Shown in pieces: positions 20,584 through 30,248 of a stretch of DNA of 64,000 nt (position 1 is its first letter; the number at the start of each line of letters is the position of its first letter). The DNA is from Janibacter limosus (GTDB lineage: Bacteria; Actinomycetota; Actinomycetes; Actinomycetales; Dermatophilaceae). The stretch is from contig NZ_CP036164.1 in the NCBI RefSeq assembly GCF_004295485.1, positions 558,001-622,000 on the forward strand. Reading direction: 5' to 3'. Position numbers and translations under genes: made by a program. The notes under the pieces were generated by a model, which worked only from the letters and a program-made list of their open reading frames with translations, ran no database searches and had not been told where the DNA came from.

Positions 20584-21780
20584 ATGACTGCCCCCCTCGC
20601 CCCGACGCTCCTGCGCGTCATCGACGACCTCGTCCCCGAGCTGGTCGACTTCCGTCGGGACCTGCACGCCCACCCCGAGCTGTCCTTCCAGGAGCACCGC
20701 ACGACGGCCAGGCTGCGCGAGCGCCTGGAGGCGGCCGGGCTGGCGCCGAGGTCTGTCAGCGAGACGGGGCTCGTCGTGGACCTGGGGGCCAGCGAGCCGC
20801 GTCGCCGGGTCGCCCTGCGCGGCGACATCGACGCCCTGCCGGTCCGTGAGCGCACGGGCCTGGACTGGACCTCGACCGTCGACGGCGTCTGCCACGCCTG
20901 CGGCCACGACGTGCACGCCACCGTCCTCCTGGGCGCCGGGCTGGCGCTCGCCGAGGTGGCCGACGAGCTCGCCGCGCGTCATGTCGGGGTCCGCCTGATC
21001 TTCCAACCCGCCGAGGAGCAGATGCCCGGTGGCGCCCTGAAGTTCGTCCAGTCGGGGGTGATGTCCGGTGTCGACACGGCCTACGCCGTCCACTGCGACC
21101 CCTCCCTCGACGTCGGGGAGGTGGGCCTGCGCGAGGGAGCGCTCACGGCCGCGGCCGACCAGGTGACGGTCACGCTGCGCGGGCGGGGTGGTCACACCTC
21201 CCGCCCCTTCCTCACCGAGGACCTCACCTATGCCCTAGCCAAGGTCATCACCGACGTCCCGGCGGTGCTGAGTCGACGGGTCGACCCACGGGCCGGTCTC
21301 GTCGTCGTGTGGGGCCGGGTCTCCGCGGGCGAGGCGATCAACGTCATCCCGTCCACCGGTGTCGCCCAGGGGACCGTGCGGATGCTCGACGTCGGCGTCT
21401 GGGACAGGATCGGTCCGCTCCTGCACGAGGTCGTCGAGGACGTCGTGCGGCCCTACGGCGTCGCGGCGACGATCGATCACGTGCGCGGGGTGCCGCCCGT
21501 CGTCAACGACCCGGCTGCGGTCGCGGCGCTCGGTCGGGCCACGATGGCCGCCGGTCTGCGGCCGGTGCCGACGCCGCACAGCCTCGGCGGCGAGGACTTC
21601 GCATGGATGCTGCACGAGGCCGAGGGGGCGATGGCCCGTCTGGGGACCCGCACCCACGGAGGCCGCAGCTTCGACCTGCACCAGGGCGACCTCGTCGTCG
21701 ACGAGGGCGCCGTGCGCAACGGCACCGCGCTGCTGAGCCTCGCAGCCGCGGGGGAGTGGACCCGCGTCGAGAGCGACTGA
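20584..21780 (+). CDS. M20-family amidohydrolase/aminoacylase
   Basis: 398 aa, IAA-amino-acid hydrolase/hippurate hydrolase-like metallopeptidase. Metal and catalytic blocks in order: RRDLHAHPELSFQEHRT (about 22-38), LRGDIDALPVRE (about 79-90), CHACGHDVHATVLLG (about 102-116), QPAEEQMPGGA (about 141-151) and the C-terminal GGEDFAWM (about 338-345). It probably hydrolyses an N-acyl amino acid or peptide in the cytoplasm. A TAGAGT box lies 9 nt before the ATG. A small hairpin (21787-21804) follows. It is not obviously linked to its neighbours. Confidence 0.9.
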   Translation: MTAPLAPTLLRVIDDLVPELVDFRRDLHAHPELSFQEHRTTARLRERLEAAGLAPRSVSETGLVVDLGASEPRRRVALRGDIDALPVRERTGLDWTSTVDGVCHACGHDVHATVLLGAGLALAEVADELAARHVGVRLIFQPAEEQMPGGALKFVQSGVMSGVDTAYAVHCDPSLDVGEVGLREGALTAAADQVTVTLRGRGGHTSRPFLTEDLTYALAKVITDVPAVLSRRVDPRAGLVVVWGRVSAGEAINVIPSTGVAQGTVRMLDVGVWDRIGPLLHEVVEDVVRPYGVAATIDHVRGVPPVVNDPAAVAALGRATMAAGLRPVPTPHSLGGEDFAWMLHEAEGAMARLGTRTHGGRSFDLHQGDLVVDEGAVRNGTALLSLAAAGEWTRVESD

Positions 21781-21786
21781 GCGACG

Positions 21787-21804
21787 GGGAGGGTTATCCC
21801 TCCC
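21787..21804 (+). terminator. Short hairpin after the amidohydrolase gene
   Basis: GGGAGGG, loop TTAT, CCCTCCC starts 6 nt after the stop codon. The stem is 7 bp and there is no T-run; probable intrinsic terminator. Confidence 0.55.
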
Positions 21805-21882
21805 GGCGCCTGCGACGGTCGCGGTCTCATAACAGTTGGTCCCATCCACCACATCGCCTCTGGTGTGCGGGCTACCGCGTCG

Positions 21883-21888
21883 TAGCAT
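21883..21888 (+). promoter_or_regulatory. -10 box TAGCAT for the nucleoside uptake operon
   Basis: TAGCAT predicts a transcription start near 21895. The resulting leader of about 45 nt carries AAGGAG (21928-21933) six bases before the TTG start at 21940. An ATG at 21895 could also be read leaderlessly, but would spoil the lipoprotein signal. Confidence 0.45.
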
Positions 21889-21939
21889 CCCGGGATGGCA
21901 CGTGCGTGCCGATACACCCCTGCTGAGAAGGAGAGCGCC

Positions 21940-22977
21940 TTGCGCCACACCGTGAAGGCCGCATCGATCTTGTCCGTGGCCGCCTTGGCCCTCACCGCGT
22001 GCGGTGGCAGTGACTCGGGCGGCGACGCCACCTCTGGCGCAGACGGCGGCAGCGACATCAAGGCCTGCCTCGCCTACGACGTCGGTGGCCGTGGCGACCA
22101 GTCGTTCAACGACTCCGCAGCCAAGGGCCTGGACCAGGCCAAGGACGAGCTCGGGGTCCAGATCGAGGAGGTCGAGGCGAGCCAGGGCGAAAATGACGCG
22201 GCTCGCGAGGACCGCCTCAACCAGCTCGTCGACGCCGACTGCACCAACATCGTCGGTGTCGGCTTCATCTACGCCAAGGCGATCGGTGCCGCGTCCAAGG
22301 ACAACCCCGACATCTCCTTCGCGATCGTCGACGACGCCTCGGCCGACTCCGCGGGCGACAACGTCGCCCAGCTCGTCTTCGCCGAGAACGAAGGCTCCTT
22401 CCTCGTCGGCGCAGCGGCGGCGCTGAAGTCCAAGAGCGGCAAGGTCGGCTTCATCGGTGGCATGGACGTGCCGCTGATCAACAAGTTCGACGCGGGCTTC
22501 AAGGCCGGCGCCAAGGCCGTCGACCCCAAGATCGAGATCCAGACCAAGTACCTGGCCGAGGACGGCTCCGGCTTCGCCGACCCGGCAAAGGGCAAGACGG
22601 CCGCCGAGGGCATGTACGACAAGGGCGCGGACGTCATCTACCACGCGGCCGGTGGCTCCGGTGCGGGTGTCTTCGAGGCGGCCAAGGCCAACAAGAAGAT
22701 GGCCATCGGTGTCGACTCCGACCAGGCCAAGACCGCGGAGAAGGACGTCCAGGACGTCATCATCACCTCGATGGTCAAGAACGTGAATGTCGCGGTCTTC
22801 GACTACATCAAGGCCTCCGTCGACGGCGAGCAGATGTCCGGTCCGCAAGAGTTCGACCTCAAGGACGGCGGCGTCAGCTACACGACGACCGGCGGCAAGA
22901 TCGACGACATCACGGATCAGCTCGACGACTACAAGCAGCAGATCATCGACGGGAAGATCACCGTTCCCGCGAAGTGA
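21940..22977 (+). CDS. BMP-family nucleoside-binding lipoprotein
   Basis: 345 aa, the extracellular substrate-binding subunit of a nucleoside ABC importer (BmpA/PnrA family). TTG start with AAGGAG six bases upstream. The lipoprotein signal runs from RHTVKAAS through hydrophobic residues to lipobox LTAC (Cys about 22), then a Gly/Ser-rich linker. Family blocks include DVGGRGDQSFNDSAAKG, FAENEGSFLVGAAAALKS, VGFIGGMDVPLI and IYHAAGGSGAGVFEAA. It is followed by a strong hairpin, then the ATPase and two permeases. Downstream cdd, deoA and add support a nucleoside substrate. Confidence 0.93.
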   Translation: MRHTVKAASILSVAALALTACGGSDSGGDATSGADGGSDIKACLAYDVGGRGDQSFNDSAAKGLDQAKDELGVQIEEVEASQGENDAAREDRLNQLVDADCTNIVGVGFIYAKAIGAASKDNPDISFAIVDDASADSAGDNVAQLVFAENEGSFLVGAAAALKSKSGKVGFIGGMDVPLINKFDAGFKAGAKAVDPKIEIQTKYLAEDGSGFADPAKGKTAAEGMYDKGADVIYHAAGGSGAGVFEAAKANKKMAIGVDSDQAKTAEKDVQDVIITSMVKNVNVAVFDYIKASVDGEQMSGPQEFDLKDGGVSYTTTGGKIDDITDQLDDYKQQIIDGKITVPAK

Positions 22978-22992
22978 CGCTGACGGGCAGCT

Positions 22993-23031
22993 CGGGGCCC
23001 GATCACACGCGACGCGTGTGATCGGGCCCCG
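22993..23031 (+). terminator. Strong hairpin between binding protein and ABC ATPase genes
   Basis: An 18-bp perfect stem (22993-23010 with 23014-23031) and a 3-nt loop. It lies 15 nt after the lipoprotein gene but inside what is otherwise one uptake operon. It may give partial termination, keeping the binding protein in excess, or protect its mRNA 3' end. Confidence 0.75.
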
Positions 23032-23094
23032 TCCCGTCCGCGGGCGCTACCCTTCGCCTGCGCACCCATGTCGCTGATGCACCACGGAGGCACC

Positions 23095-24645
23095 ATGAGC
23101 ACGACCGTCACTGACCCCCCTTCGGCAGCCGGCAACGCCACCGACCTGGCCGTCGAGGTCGAGGGGATCACCAAGCGCTTCCCCGGCGTCATCGCCAACC
23201 AGGACGTCACCTTCGCGGTGGCCCGGGGGACGGTCCACGCGATCGTGGGTGAAAACGGTGCGGGCAAGTCGACCCTGATGAAGATGCTCTACGGGGTGCA
23301 GCGCCCCGACGAGGGCACCATCCGGATCAACGGCGAGAGCGTCTCGCTGCACAGCCCCGCGGACGCGATCAAGCACGGCGTCGGCATGGTCTTCCAGCAC
23401 TTCATGCTCGCCGACAACCTCACGGTCACCGAAAACGTCGTCCTCGGGGCGGAGAAGCTGCACGGCATCGGCGCGGGTGCACGCGCCGAGATCACCCGCA
23501 TCTCCGACGAGTACGGCCTCGGGATCGACCCGCGTGACCTCGTCGCCGACCTGGGAGTCGGCGCCCGACAGCGGGTGGAGATCCTCAAGGTGCTCTACCG
23601 CGGCGCCCGCACGATCATCCTCGACGAGCCCACCGCGGTGCTCGTCCCGCAGGAGGTCGACGAGCTCTTCGGCAACCTGCGCGAGCTCAAGCGTGAGGGC
23701 ATCACCGTCCTCTTCATCTCCCACAAGCTCGACGAGGTCCTGTCGGTCGCCGACCGGGTCACCGTCATCCGCCGGGGGATGACCATCGACACCGTCCTGC
23801 CTCAGGACGTCACCTCGCGCCAGCTCGCCGAGCTCATGGTCGGCTCGGAGCTGCCGACGCCGCAAACCGAGGAGTCCACCGTCACCGACAGGGTCGTGCT
23901 CTCGATCGCCGACGTGACCCTCGCCGGCGCCGGCCGCACTGTGCTCGAGGACGTCACCCTGGACCTGCACGCCGGTGAGGTCGTCGGCATCGCAGGTGTC
24001 GAGGGCAACGGCCAGGCCGAGCTCGTCGAGGTCGTCATGGGCATGGGTGAGCCCGCCCGCGGACGGATCGAGCTCGAGGGCACCGACATCTCCGACTGGG
24101 ACGTGCGCCGCATCCGCGAGGCGGGTGTCGGCTACATCCCCGAGGACCGCCACCGCCAGGGTCTGCTGCTGGACTCGCCCCTCTGGGAAAACCGGATGCT
24201 CGGTCACCAGACACAGGAGCCGGCATCCAAGAACGGCATCCTCACCAACGCCGCTGCACGGACCGACACCGAGCGGATCGTGCGTGAGTACGACGTGCGC
24301 ACGCCCAGCATCCACGTCACCGTGGGGTCGTTGTCCGGTGGCAACCAGCAAAAGCTGATCATCGGCCGCGAGATGAGCCATGCCCCCAAGGTGCTGGTCG
24401 CCTCGCACCCGACCCGAGGGGTTGACGTCGGCGCCCAGGCGGCGATCTGGGATCTCATCCGTGAGGCGCGCAGAGAGGGCCTGGCGGTCCTGCTCATCAG
24501 CGCCGACCTCGAGGAGCTCATCGGCCTCTCCGACACCATCAAGGTCATCCTACGTGGTCGCATCACCGGGGAGTTCGACCCCGACGTGGTCACGAGCCAG
24601 GAGCTGGGCAGCGCCATGACCGGCGCCGGGAAGGACGCCTCATGA
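23095..24645 (+). CDS. Nucleoside ABC transporter ATP-binding protein
   Basis: 516 aa with two ABC domains in one chain, as in BMP-type and sugar (RbsA-like) importers. Domain 1 has Walker A GENGAGKST (about 49-57) and the Q-loop FQHFMLADN; its Walker B is IILDEPTA. Domain 2 has a degenerate Walker A (GVEGNGQAE) but an intact signature LSGGNQQKLIIGRE (about 408-421) and the unusual ASHPTRGVDVGA in place of the D-loop region. GGAGG (23085) precedes the ATG at 23095. The stop overlaps the first permease (ATGA). It energises nucleoside import. Confidence 0.95.
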   Translation: MSTTVTDPPSAAGNATDLAVEVEGITKRFPGVIANQDVTFAVARGTVHAIVGENGAGKSTLMKMLYGVQRPDEGTIRINGESVSLHSPADAIKHGVGMVFQHFMLADNLTVTENVVLGAEKLHGIGAGARAEITRISDEYGLGIDPRDLVADLGVGARQRVEILKVLYRGARTIILDEPTAVLVPQEVDELFGNLRELKREGITVLFISHKLDEVLSVADRVTVIRRGMTIDTVLPQDVTSRQLAELMVGSELPTPQTEESTVTDRVVLSIADVTLAGAGRTVLEDVTLDLHAGEVVGIAGVEGNGQAELVEVVMGMGEPARGRIELEGTDISDWDVRRIREAGVGYIPEDRHRQGLLLDSPLWENRMLGHQTQEPASKNGILTNAAARTDTERIVREYDVRTPSIHVTVGSLSGGNQQKLIIGREMSHAPKVLVASHPTRGVDVGAQAAIWDLIREARREGLAVLLISADLEELIGLSDTIKVILRGRITGEFDPDVVTSQELGSAMTGAGKDAS

Positions 24646-25742
24646 AGTTCACTCCGCGCCGCCTGGTGCTGACCCTGGCCGCGCCGGTGCTCGCCGTCGT
24701 CGTCGCCTTCGTCATCACCTCCCTCGTGCTCGTCGCCGTGGGCGACCCCGTGGGCAAGGTGTGGTCCACGCTGCTGTCCGAGCCGCGCCCGCGCACGCTC
24801 GTCAACATCTTCAACAGCGCCATCACCTACTACATCGCCGCCGTCGCCGTCGCGATCGGCTTCAAGATGAAGCTCTTCAACATCGGTGTCGACGGCCAGT
24901 ACCGCATCGCGGCCTTCGCCGCGGCGCTCGTCGCCGGGCAGGCCTGGCTCCCGGGCGGCCTCAACATCGTCCTGGCCATGCTCGTGGCCATGCTCGTCGG
25001 CGGCTTCTGGGCGGGCATCGCCGGCTGGCTGAAGGTGACCCGCGGTGTCTCAGAGGTGATCTCGACGATCATGCTCAACACCATCTCGGCCGGCCTGGTC
25101 GGCTGGGGGCTGCGCAGCTGGGGCACCCGCGCCGAGGGCAGCAACACCCGCAACACCACGCAGATCCCGGAGTCCAGCCAGCTCGAGGGCTTCAAGCTCG
25201 TCGCGGACGCCCCCAACCGGGTGTACACCCTCCTCGTGCTCGCGATCCTCGTCGGCATCGTCTACTGGTTCGTCATCAACCGCACCCGCTTCGGCTTCGA
25301 CGTGCGGGCCACCGGGGAGTCCGAGACGGCCGCTGTGGCCAGCGGCGTCAAGGTGCCGCGCATGGTGCTCATCGCCATGATCGCCTCCGGCGCCGTCGCC
25401 GGCCTGATCAGCATGCCCGCCTTCTTCGGCGCCGACCACAGCTACGGCCTGAACTTCCAGGAGGGCGTCGGCTTCATCGGCATCGGCATCGCGCTCCTGG
25501 GACGCAACCATCCCGTCGGCATCGCCTTCGCCGCACTGCTGTGGTCGTGGCTGGAGAAGGCGAGCGACGGGCTGCAGCTGCAGGCCGGCGTCTCACCGGC
25601 GCTCGTCTACATCATCCAGGGCGTCATCCTCCTCGCGGTCGTCATCGCCTACGAGGTCGTCGCCCGCTTCGAGCGGCGGCTGGAGCAGAAGCAGGTCACC
25701 CGCCAGCTCGACACCGCCACCCCGGAAGGAGCTGCGGCATGA
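24642..25742 (+). CDS. Nucleoside ABC transporter permease 1
   Basis: 366 aa integral membrane subunit with about nine hydrophobic helices. Family features of BPD_transp_2/NupP-type permeases: FNSAITYYIAAVAVAIGFKMKLFNIGVDGQY (split over the first helices), VSEVISTIMLNTISAG and the C-terminal GVGFIGIGIALLGRNHPVGI. A long hydrophilic loop (about 150-185) resembles that of other YufP-like subunits. It overlaps the ATPase gene and the second permease gene by 4 bp each, so all are translated together. Confidence 0.93.
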   Translation: MKFTPRRLVLTLAAPVLAVVVAFVITSLVLVAVGDPVGKVWSTLLSEPRPRTLVNIFNSAITYYIAAVAVAIGFKMKLFNIGVDGQYRIAAFAAALVAGQAWLPGGLNIVLAMLVAMLVGGFWAGIAGWLKVTRGVSEVISTIMLNTISAGLVGWGLRSWGTRAEGSNTRNTTQIPESSQLEGFKLVADAPNRVYTLLVLAILVGIVYWFVINRTRFGFDVRATGESETAAVASGVKVPRMVLIAMIASGAVAGLISMPAFFGADHSYGLNFQEGVGFIGIGIALLGRNHPVGIAFAALLWSWLEKASDGLQLQAGVSPALVYIIQGVILLAVVIAYEVVARFERRLEQKQVTRQLDTATPEGAAA

Positions 25743-27004
25743 CCCTCAGCGTCGGCACCGAGATCGAGACCGCCCCGGCCACGCCGGCCACGCGGCGCAT
25801 CCCCTTCTGGGCCTGGCCCCTGGGCCTCGCCGCCCTGCTCGTCGTCCTGTCGATCATCCGGATGATCACCGGTCAGGACGACATCTCCTCCTCCGGCACC
25901 CTGGGCGCGGCCCTCGCCTGGGCCATGCCCCTCGCCCTCGCCGGACTGGGCGGTCTGTGGTCCGAGCGCGCGGGCGTCATCAACATCGGCCTCGAGGGGA
26001 TGATGATCCTCGGCACCTGGGGGGCGGCCTTCGGCGCCATCCACGGCGGCCCGTGGATGGGAGTCGTCGGCGCCGTCGTCTGCGGTGCGCTCGGTGGGCT
26101 GGTGCACGCGCTGGCCACGGTCACCTTCGGCGTCGACCACATCGTCTCCGGTGTCGCCCTCAACATCGTCGCCCTGGGCGTCGCGAGCTACCTCGCCGCG
26201 CGCTTCTTCGGCGACCTGAAGGGAGGCAGCGACGTCCAGTCGCCGCCCCTCCCTTCGCTCCCGCGGGTCGGCATCCCGGGGCTGTCCGAACCGCTGAAGA
26301 GCGTGGAGGACAAGGGGTGGTTCTTCGTCTCCGAGCTGGCCGCCATGCTGCGCGCGGCGACCACCGACCTGTCCCTGCTCACCGTCATCGCGCTGCTCCT
26401 CCTCGCCGGCACCTGGTGGCTGCTGTGGCGCACCGCCTTCGGCCTGCGGGTGCGCTCCTGCGGCGAGTCGCCGGTCGCCGCGGAGACCCTCGGCATCAAC
26501 GTCTACCTCTACAAGTACATCGCCGTCACCGCGTCCGGCGGTCTCGCCGGCCTCGGCGGTGGCTTCCTCGCGATGGTCGCCTCCAACGCCTACCGCGAGG
26601 ACCAGACCGGTGGGCGCGGCTACATCGGCCTCGCGGCCATGATCTTCGGCAACTGGCGCCCGGGCGGCGTGCTCATGGGCTCGGGCCTCTTCGGCTACAT
26701 GGACGCCCTGCAGCTGCGCGGTGGAGGCTCGGCGCTGCACGCGATGCTGCTCTTCATCGGGGTCCTGCTGCTCGTCATCGGCCTCTGGCAGATCCTGCGA
26801 CGCCACGCGCACGTGCAAGGCGCCATCGCCATCGTCACCGGTGTGGTCGTCATGGTCCTGTGGGCGGTCAGCGACAGCATCCCGGGCGAGGTCACCCGAT
26901 TTGCCCCCCACCTGACGACACTGCTCGTCCTCGCCTTCGCCAGCCAACGCCTGCGGATGCCGGCGGCCAACGGCAAGGTCTATCGACGAGGAGAGGGGCA
27001 CTGA
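25739..27004 (+). CDS. Nucleoside ABC transporter permease 2
   Basis: 421 aa partner permease (YufQ-like). It has multiple membrane helices, ERAGVINIGLEGMMILGTWGA in the second region, HIVSGVALNIVALGVASYLA, and NRG-like GRGYIGLAAMIFGNWRPGG near the end. These are the conserved blocks of the second BMP-system permease. An extra pair of hydrophobic segments follows (about 345-405), making it longer than many homologues of roughly 310-340 aa. ATG overlaps the first permease stop; cdd starts 2 bp after its own stop. Confidence 0.92.
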   Translation: MTLSVGTEIETAPATPATRRIPFWAWPLGLAALLVVLSIIRMITGQDDISSSGTLGAALAWAMPLALAGLGGLWSERAGVINIGLEGMMILGTWGAAFGAIHGGPWMGVVGAVVCGALGGLVHALATVTFGVDHIVSGVALNIVALGVASYLAARFFGDLKGGSDVQSPPLPSLPRVGIPGLSEPLKSVEDKGWFFVSELAAMLRAATTDLSLLTVIALLLLAGTWWLLWRTAFGLRVRSCGESPVAAETLGINVYLYKYIAVTASGGLAGLGGGFLAMVASNAYREDQTGGRGYIGLAAMIFGNWRPGGVLMGSGLFGYMDALQLRGGGSALHAMLLFIGVLLLVIGLWQILRRHAHVQGAIAIVTGVVVMVLWAVSDSIPGEVTRFAPHLTTLLVLAFASQRLRMPAANGKVYRRGEGH

Positions 27005-27005
27005 C

Positions 27006-27419
27006 ATGGCGCCGGCTCTGACGCAGGACGACTGGGAGCTGCTGCGCAGCACGGCGGTCGAGGCGATGGGGCAGGCCTACGCGCCGTACTCCAACTTCCC
27101 GGTCGGGGTCGCCGGACTGGCGGACGACGGCCGTCTGCTGAGCGGCTGCAATGTCGAGAACGCCTCCTATGCCGTCGGCCTGTGCGCGGAGTGCGGACTC
27201 GTCAGCGACCTGGTGCGCACCGGCGGTGGACGCCTGGTCGCAGTCTGGTGCGTCGACTCCCGAGGGGAGACCCTCATGCCGTGCGGCCGCTGCCGCCAGC
27301 TCCTCTGGGAGCACGGGGGCGAGCAGTGCCGCATCCAGACACCGGAGGGCGAGCGCTCGCTCGCCGAGATCCTGCCGCAGGCCTTCGGGGCGGACGACCT
27401 GACCAAGGGAGCACGATGA
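27006..27419 (+). CDS. cdd: Cytidine deaminase
   Basis: 137 aa. Deaminates cytidine and deoxycytidine to uridine and deoxyuridine. Zinc and catalytic motifs are complete: CNVENASYAVGLCAEC (about 49-64, with the catalytic Glu after Ala/Cys) and MPCGRCRQLLWE (about 97-108). YAPYSNFPVGVA at the N-terminus is the family opening. It is embedded in the uptake operon between permease 2 and thymidine phosphorylase, with which it overlaps by 4 bp, so imported cytidine is processed immediately. Confidence 0.95.
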   Translation: MAPALTQDDWELLRSTAVEAMGQAYAPYSNFPVGVAGLADDGRLLSGCNVENASYAVGLCAECGLVSDLVRTGGGRLVAVWCVDSRGETLMPCGRCRQLLWEHGGEQCRIQTPEGERSLAEILPQAFGADDLTKGAR

Positions 27420-28717
27420 CCGAGCAGCACGATGTCGTGGACATCATCCGCACCAAGCGCGACCGGGGTGTGCTCACCGACGATCAGATCGACTGGGTGA
27501 TCGACGCCTACACCCGCGGCGTCGTCGCCGACGAGCAGATGTCGGCGCTCGCCATGGCCATCCTTATCAACGGCATGACCCGTCCCGAGATCGCCCGCTG
27601 GACCGCAGCGATGATCGCCAGCGGTGAGCGCATGGACTTCTCCGGCCTGGCACGGCCCACCTCGGACAAGCACTCCACGGGCGGCGTGGGGGACAAGATC
27701 ACCCTCCCGCTGGCCCCGCTCGTCGCCGTCTTCGGCATCGCCGTGCCCCAGCTCTCCGGCCGCGGTCTCGGCCACACGGGCGGGACCCTGGACAAGCTCG
27801 AGTCGATCCCGGGGTGGCGCGCGGACCTGAGCAATGCCCAGATGCTCGCCCAGCTCGACGACGTCGGTGCCGTCATCTGCGCCGCCGGCGCGGGGCTGGC
27901 TCCGGCGGACAAGAAGCTCTACGCCCTGCGTGACGTCACCGGCACCGTCGAGGCGATCCCGCTCATCGCCAGCTCGATCATGAGCAAGAAGATCGCCGAG
28001 GGCACGGGCGCACTCGTCCTCGACGTCAAGGTCGGGTCCGGAGCCTTCATGAAGACCCGTGAGGACGCCACCGAGCTGGCCCGCACGATGGTCGACCTCG
28101 GGACGGACGCCGGCGTCAACACGGTCGCCCTGATCACCGACATGTCCGTGCCGCTCGGCCTGACGGCAGGCAACGCCCTCGAGGTGCGCGAGTCCGTCGA
28201 GGTCCTCGCCGGCGGGGGCCCGCAGGACGTCGTCGACCTCACGGTCGCCCTGGCCGACGAGATGACCCGCGCTGCCGGCAAGGACGTCGGCCCCGACGAG
28301 CTGCGTGCTGCGCTGGCCGACGGCCGGGCCATGGACGTCTGGCGCCGGATGATCTCCGCACAGGGCGGCGACGCCGATGCGCCGCTGCCCACCGCTGCCG
28401 AGACGCAGACGGTCGTCGCCGACACCGACGGGCATCTGGAGCACCTCGACGCGATGGCGGTCGGCATGGCCGCCTGGCGCCTGGGCGCGGGCCGTGCCCG
28501 CAAGGAGGACCCCGTGCAGGCCGGCGCGGGGGTCGAGCTGCATGCCCGCCCGGGGGACAAGGTCGCCAAGGGGCAGCCACTCATGACCCTGCACACCGAC
28601 ACCCCCGAGCGGTTTGCCCGGGCCCAGGAGTCGCTGGTCGGAGGCTGGCGGATCGCGCCCCAGGCGCCCGCCAGGGGCCCCGTCGTCCTCGACCGGATCA
28701 CCGCCCAGGAGGCCTGA
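27416..28717 (+). CDS. deoA: Thymidine/pyrimidine-nucleoside phosphorylase
   Basis: 433 aa. Phosphorolysis of thymidine, deoxyuridine or uridine to base plus pentose-1-phosphate. The family signature is clear: KHSTGGVGDKITLPLAPLVA (about 81-100) and SGRGLGHTGGTLDKLES (about 113-129), with the phosphate-binding KKLYALRD and the lysine/serine of SSIMSKKIAEG. The C-terminal PYNP alpha/beta domain is present. ATGA overlap with cdd. Products feed deoC, encoded on the opposite strand 1.7 kb away. Confidence 0.95.
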   Translation: MTEQHDVVDIIRTKRDRGVLTDDQIDWVIDAYTRGVVADEQMSALAMAILINGMTRPEIARWTAAMIASGERMDFSGLARPTSDKHSTGGVGDKITLPLAPLVAVFGIAVPQLSGRGLGHTGGTLDKLESIPGWRADLSNAQMLAQLDDVGAVICAAGAGLAPADKKLYALRDVTGTVEAIPLIASSIMSKKIAEGTGALVLDVKVGSGAFMKTREDATELARTMVDLGTDAGVNTVALITDMSVPLGLTAGNALEVRESVEVLAGGGPQDVVDLTVALADEMTRAAGKDVGPDELRAALADGRAMDVWRRMISAQGGDADAPLPTAAETQTVVADTDGHLEHLDAMAVGMAAWRLGAGRARKEDPVQAGAGVELHARPGDKVAKGQPLMTLHTDTPERFARAQESLVGGWRIAPQAPARGPVVLDRITAQEA

Positions 28718-28718
28718 C

Positions 28719-29078
28719 ATGCCCGAGCTCAACGACACCCCGTCGATCATCGACGTGCCCGGCGGCAAGGTCATCGCCGAGCACGTCGGCCGGGTCGCCA
28801 CCGGCAGCGAGGCGATGTCCGTCGCCCACATGAAGGCCCCGGCCGACTGGTCGGAGCCGGCGCAGCGACCCGACTTCGACGAGGTGACCGTCGTCGTCGC
28901 CGGCACGGTGCTCGTCGAGCACGACGGCGGAACCACGACGGTCGGAGCCGGTCAGAGCATCGTCACCCGGGCGGGTGAGCGGGTGCGCTACTCGACCGGC
29001 CCCGAGGGCGCCGAGTACGTGGCGATCTGCACGCCCGCCTTCGCTCCCGACACCGTGCACCGGGAGGACGAGGGATGA
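28719..29078 (+). CDS. Small cupin-domain protein in the nucleoside operon
   Basis: 119 aa, a single cupin beta-barrel by pattern: [19 protein letters not shown] (about 50-68), then [19 protein letters not shown] (about 73-91). The classical metal histidines are mostly absent, since the first motif has no HxH, so it may bind a ligand without metal. It starts 1 bp after deoA and overlaps add by 4 bp (ATGA), so it is made with the salvage enzymes. Function is unknown. A role in nucleoside or sugar-phosphate handling is inferred only from position. Confidence 0.78.
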   Translation: MPELNDTPSIIDVPGGKVIAEHVGRVATGSEAMSVAHMKAPADWSEPAQRPDFDEVTVVVAGTVLVEHDGGTTTVGAGQSIVTRAGERVRYSTGPEGAEYVAICTPAFAPDTVHREDEG

Positions 29079-30220
29079 TCCTCGACGAGGCCGCGATCCG
29101 CTCCCTTCCCAAGGTGCTGCTGCACGACCACCTCGACGGCGGTGTGCGGCCGGCCACCGTCCTCGAGATCGCCGACGAGGTGGGCCACGAGCTGCCGGTC
29201 ATTGGCGACGAGCGCACCGCCGAGGGCTTGGCGCGATGGTTCCGCGAGTCGGCCGACTCGGGCTCGCTCGTGCGCTACCTCGAGACCTTCGTGCACACCG
29301 TCGGCGTGATGCAGACCGCCCCGGCGCTGCGCCGGGTCGCCCGGGAGTCAGTGCTCGACCTCGCCCGTGACGGCGTCGTCTACGCCGAGTCGCGCTACGC
29401 GCCCGAGCAGCACCTCGAGGGCGGGCTGACCCTCGAGCAGGTGGTCGACGAGGTCAACGCCGGCTTCCGCGAAGGGGAGGAGCAGGCTGCCGCAGAAGGG
29501 CACCCGATCGTCGTGCGGGCGCTGCTCACGGCGATGCGGCACGCCGCCAAGTCGCGCGAGATCGCCGAGCTGGCCGTGCGCTACCGCGACAAGGGGGCGG
29601 CCGGCTTCGACATCGCCGGGGCCGAGGCCGGGCATCCGCCGAGCCGCCACCTCGACGCCTTCGAGTACCTGCGCCGCGAGAACGCCCACTTCACGATCCA
29701 CGCTGGTGAGGCCTTCGGGCTGCCCAGCATCTGGGAGGCGCTGCAGTGGTGCGGCGCAGATCGGCTCGGGCACGGCGTGCGCATCGTGGACGACATCGGC
29801 TTCCGCGGGGCGACCGTCACGGACGACCCGCTCGCAGCCAACCAGGCCGCGAGGGAGGACCCGTCGCAGCTGCGCCTCGGCCGTCTGGCCGCCTTCGTCC
29901 GGGACACCCGCGTGCCCCTGGAGATGTGCCCGCACAGCAATGTGCAGACCGGCGCGGCTCCGTCGATCGCCGCGCACCCGATCACCCTGCTGGCCAGGCT
30001 GCGCTACCGCATCACCCTCAACACCGACAACCGGCTGATGTCGGACACGTCGATGACCCGGGAGATGCACGCGCTCGTCAGCGAGGCGGGCTGGGAGCTG
30101 GACGACCTGCGGTGGGTGACGACCAACGCGATGAAGTCGGCCTTCCTCCCCTTCGACGAGCGACTGGAGCTCATCGAGCAGACGATCAAGCCGGCGTACG
30201 CGGCTGCTGCCTACGCCTGA
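29075..30220 (+). CDS. add: Adenosine deaminase
   Basis: 381 aa. Converts adenosine or deoxyadenosine to inosine forms. Zinc ligands in LLHDHLDGG (about 16-24) and [15 protein letters not shown] (about 210-224, with catalytic Glu), then the catalytic-His block [10 protein letters not shown] and NTDNRLMS (about 311-318). The insertion between about 255 and 275 ([16 protein letters not shown]) is typical of actinobacterial Add. Last gene of the plus-strand operon; it converges with deoC across a repeat-containing gap. Confidence 0.95.
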   Translation: MILDEAAIRSLPKVLLHDHLDGGVRPATVLEIADEVGHELPVIGDERTAEGLARWFRESADSGSLVRYLETFVHTVGVMQTAPALRRVARESVLDLARDGVVYAESRYAPEQHLEGGLTLEQVVDEVNAGFREGEEQAAAEGHPIVVRALLTAMRHAAKSREIAELAVRYRDKGAAGFDIAGAEAGHPPSRHLDAFEYLRRENAHFTIHAGEAFGLPSIWEALQWCGADRLGHGVRIVDDIGFRGATVTDDPLAANQAAREDPSQLRLGRLAAFVRDTRVPLEMCPHSNVQTGAAPSIAAHPITLLARLRYRITLNTDNRLMSDTSMTREMHALVSEAGWELDDLRWVTTNAMKSAFLPFDERLELIEQTIKPAYAAAAYA

Positions 30221-30248
30221 GCGCCGAGCAGCCGTCCCGATGCTGGTT

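Noticed and set aside
21895..22977. ATG 21895 as the start of the BMP lipoprotein
   Set aside because: It places 15 polar residues before the signal peptide. TTG 21940 has AAGGAG at proper spacing and gives a normal lipoprotein signal.
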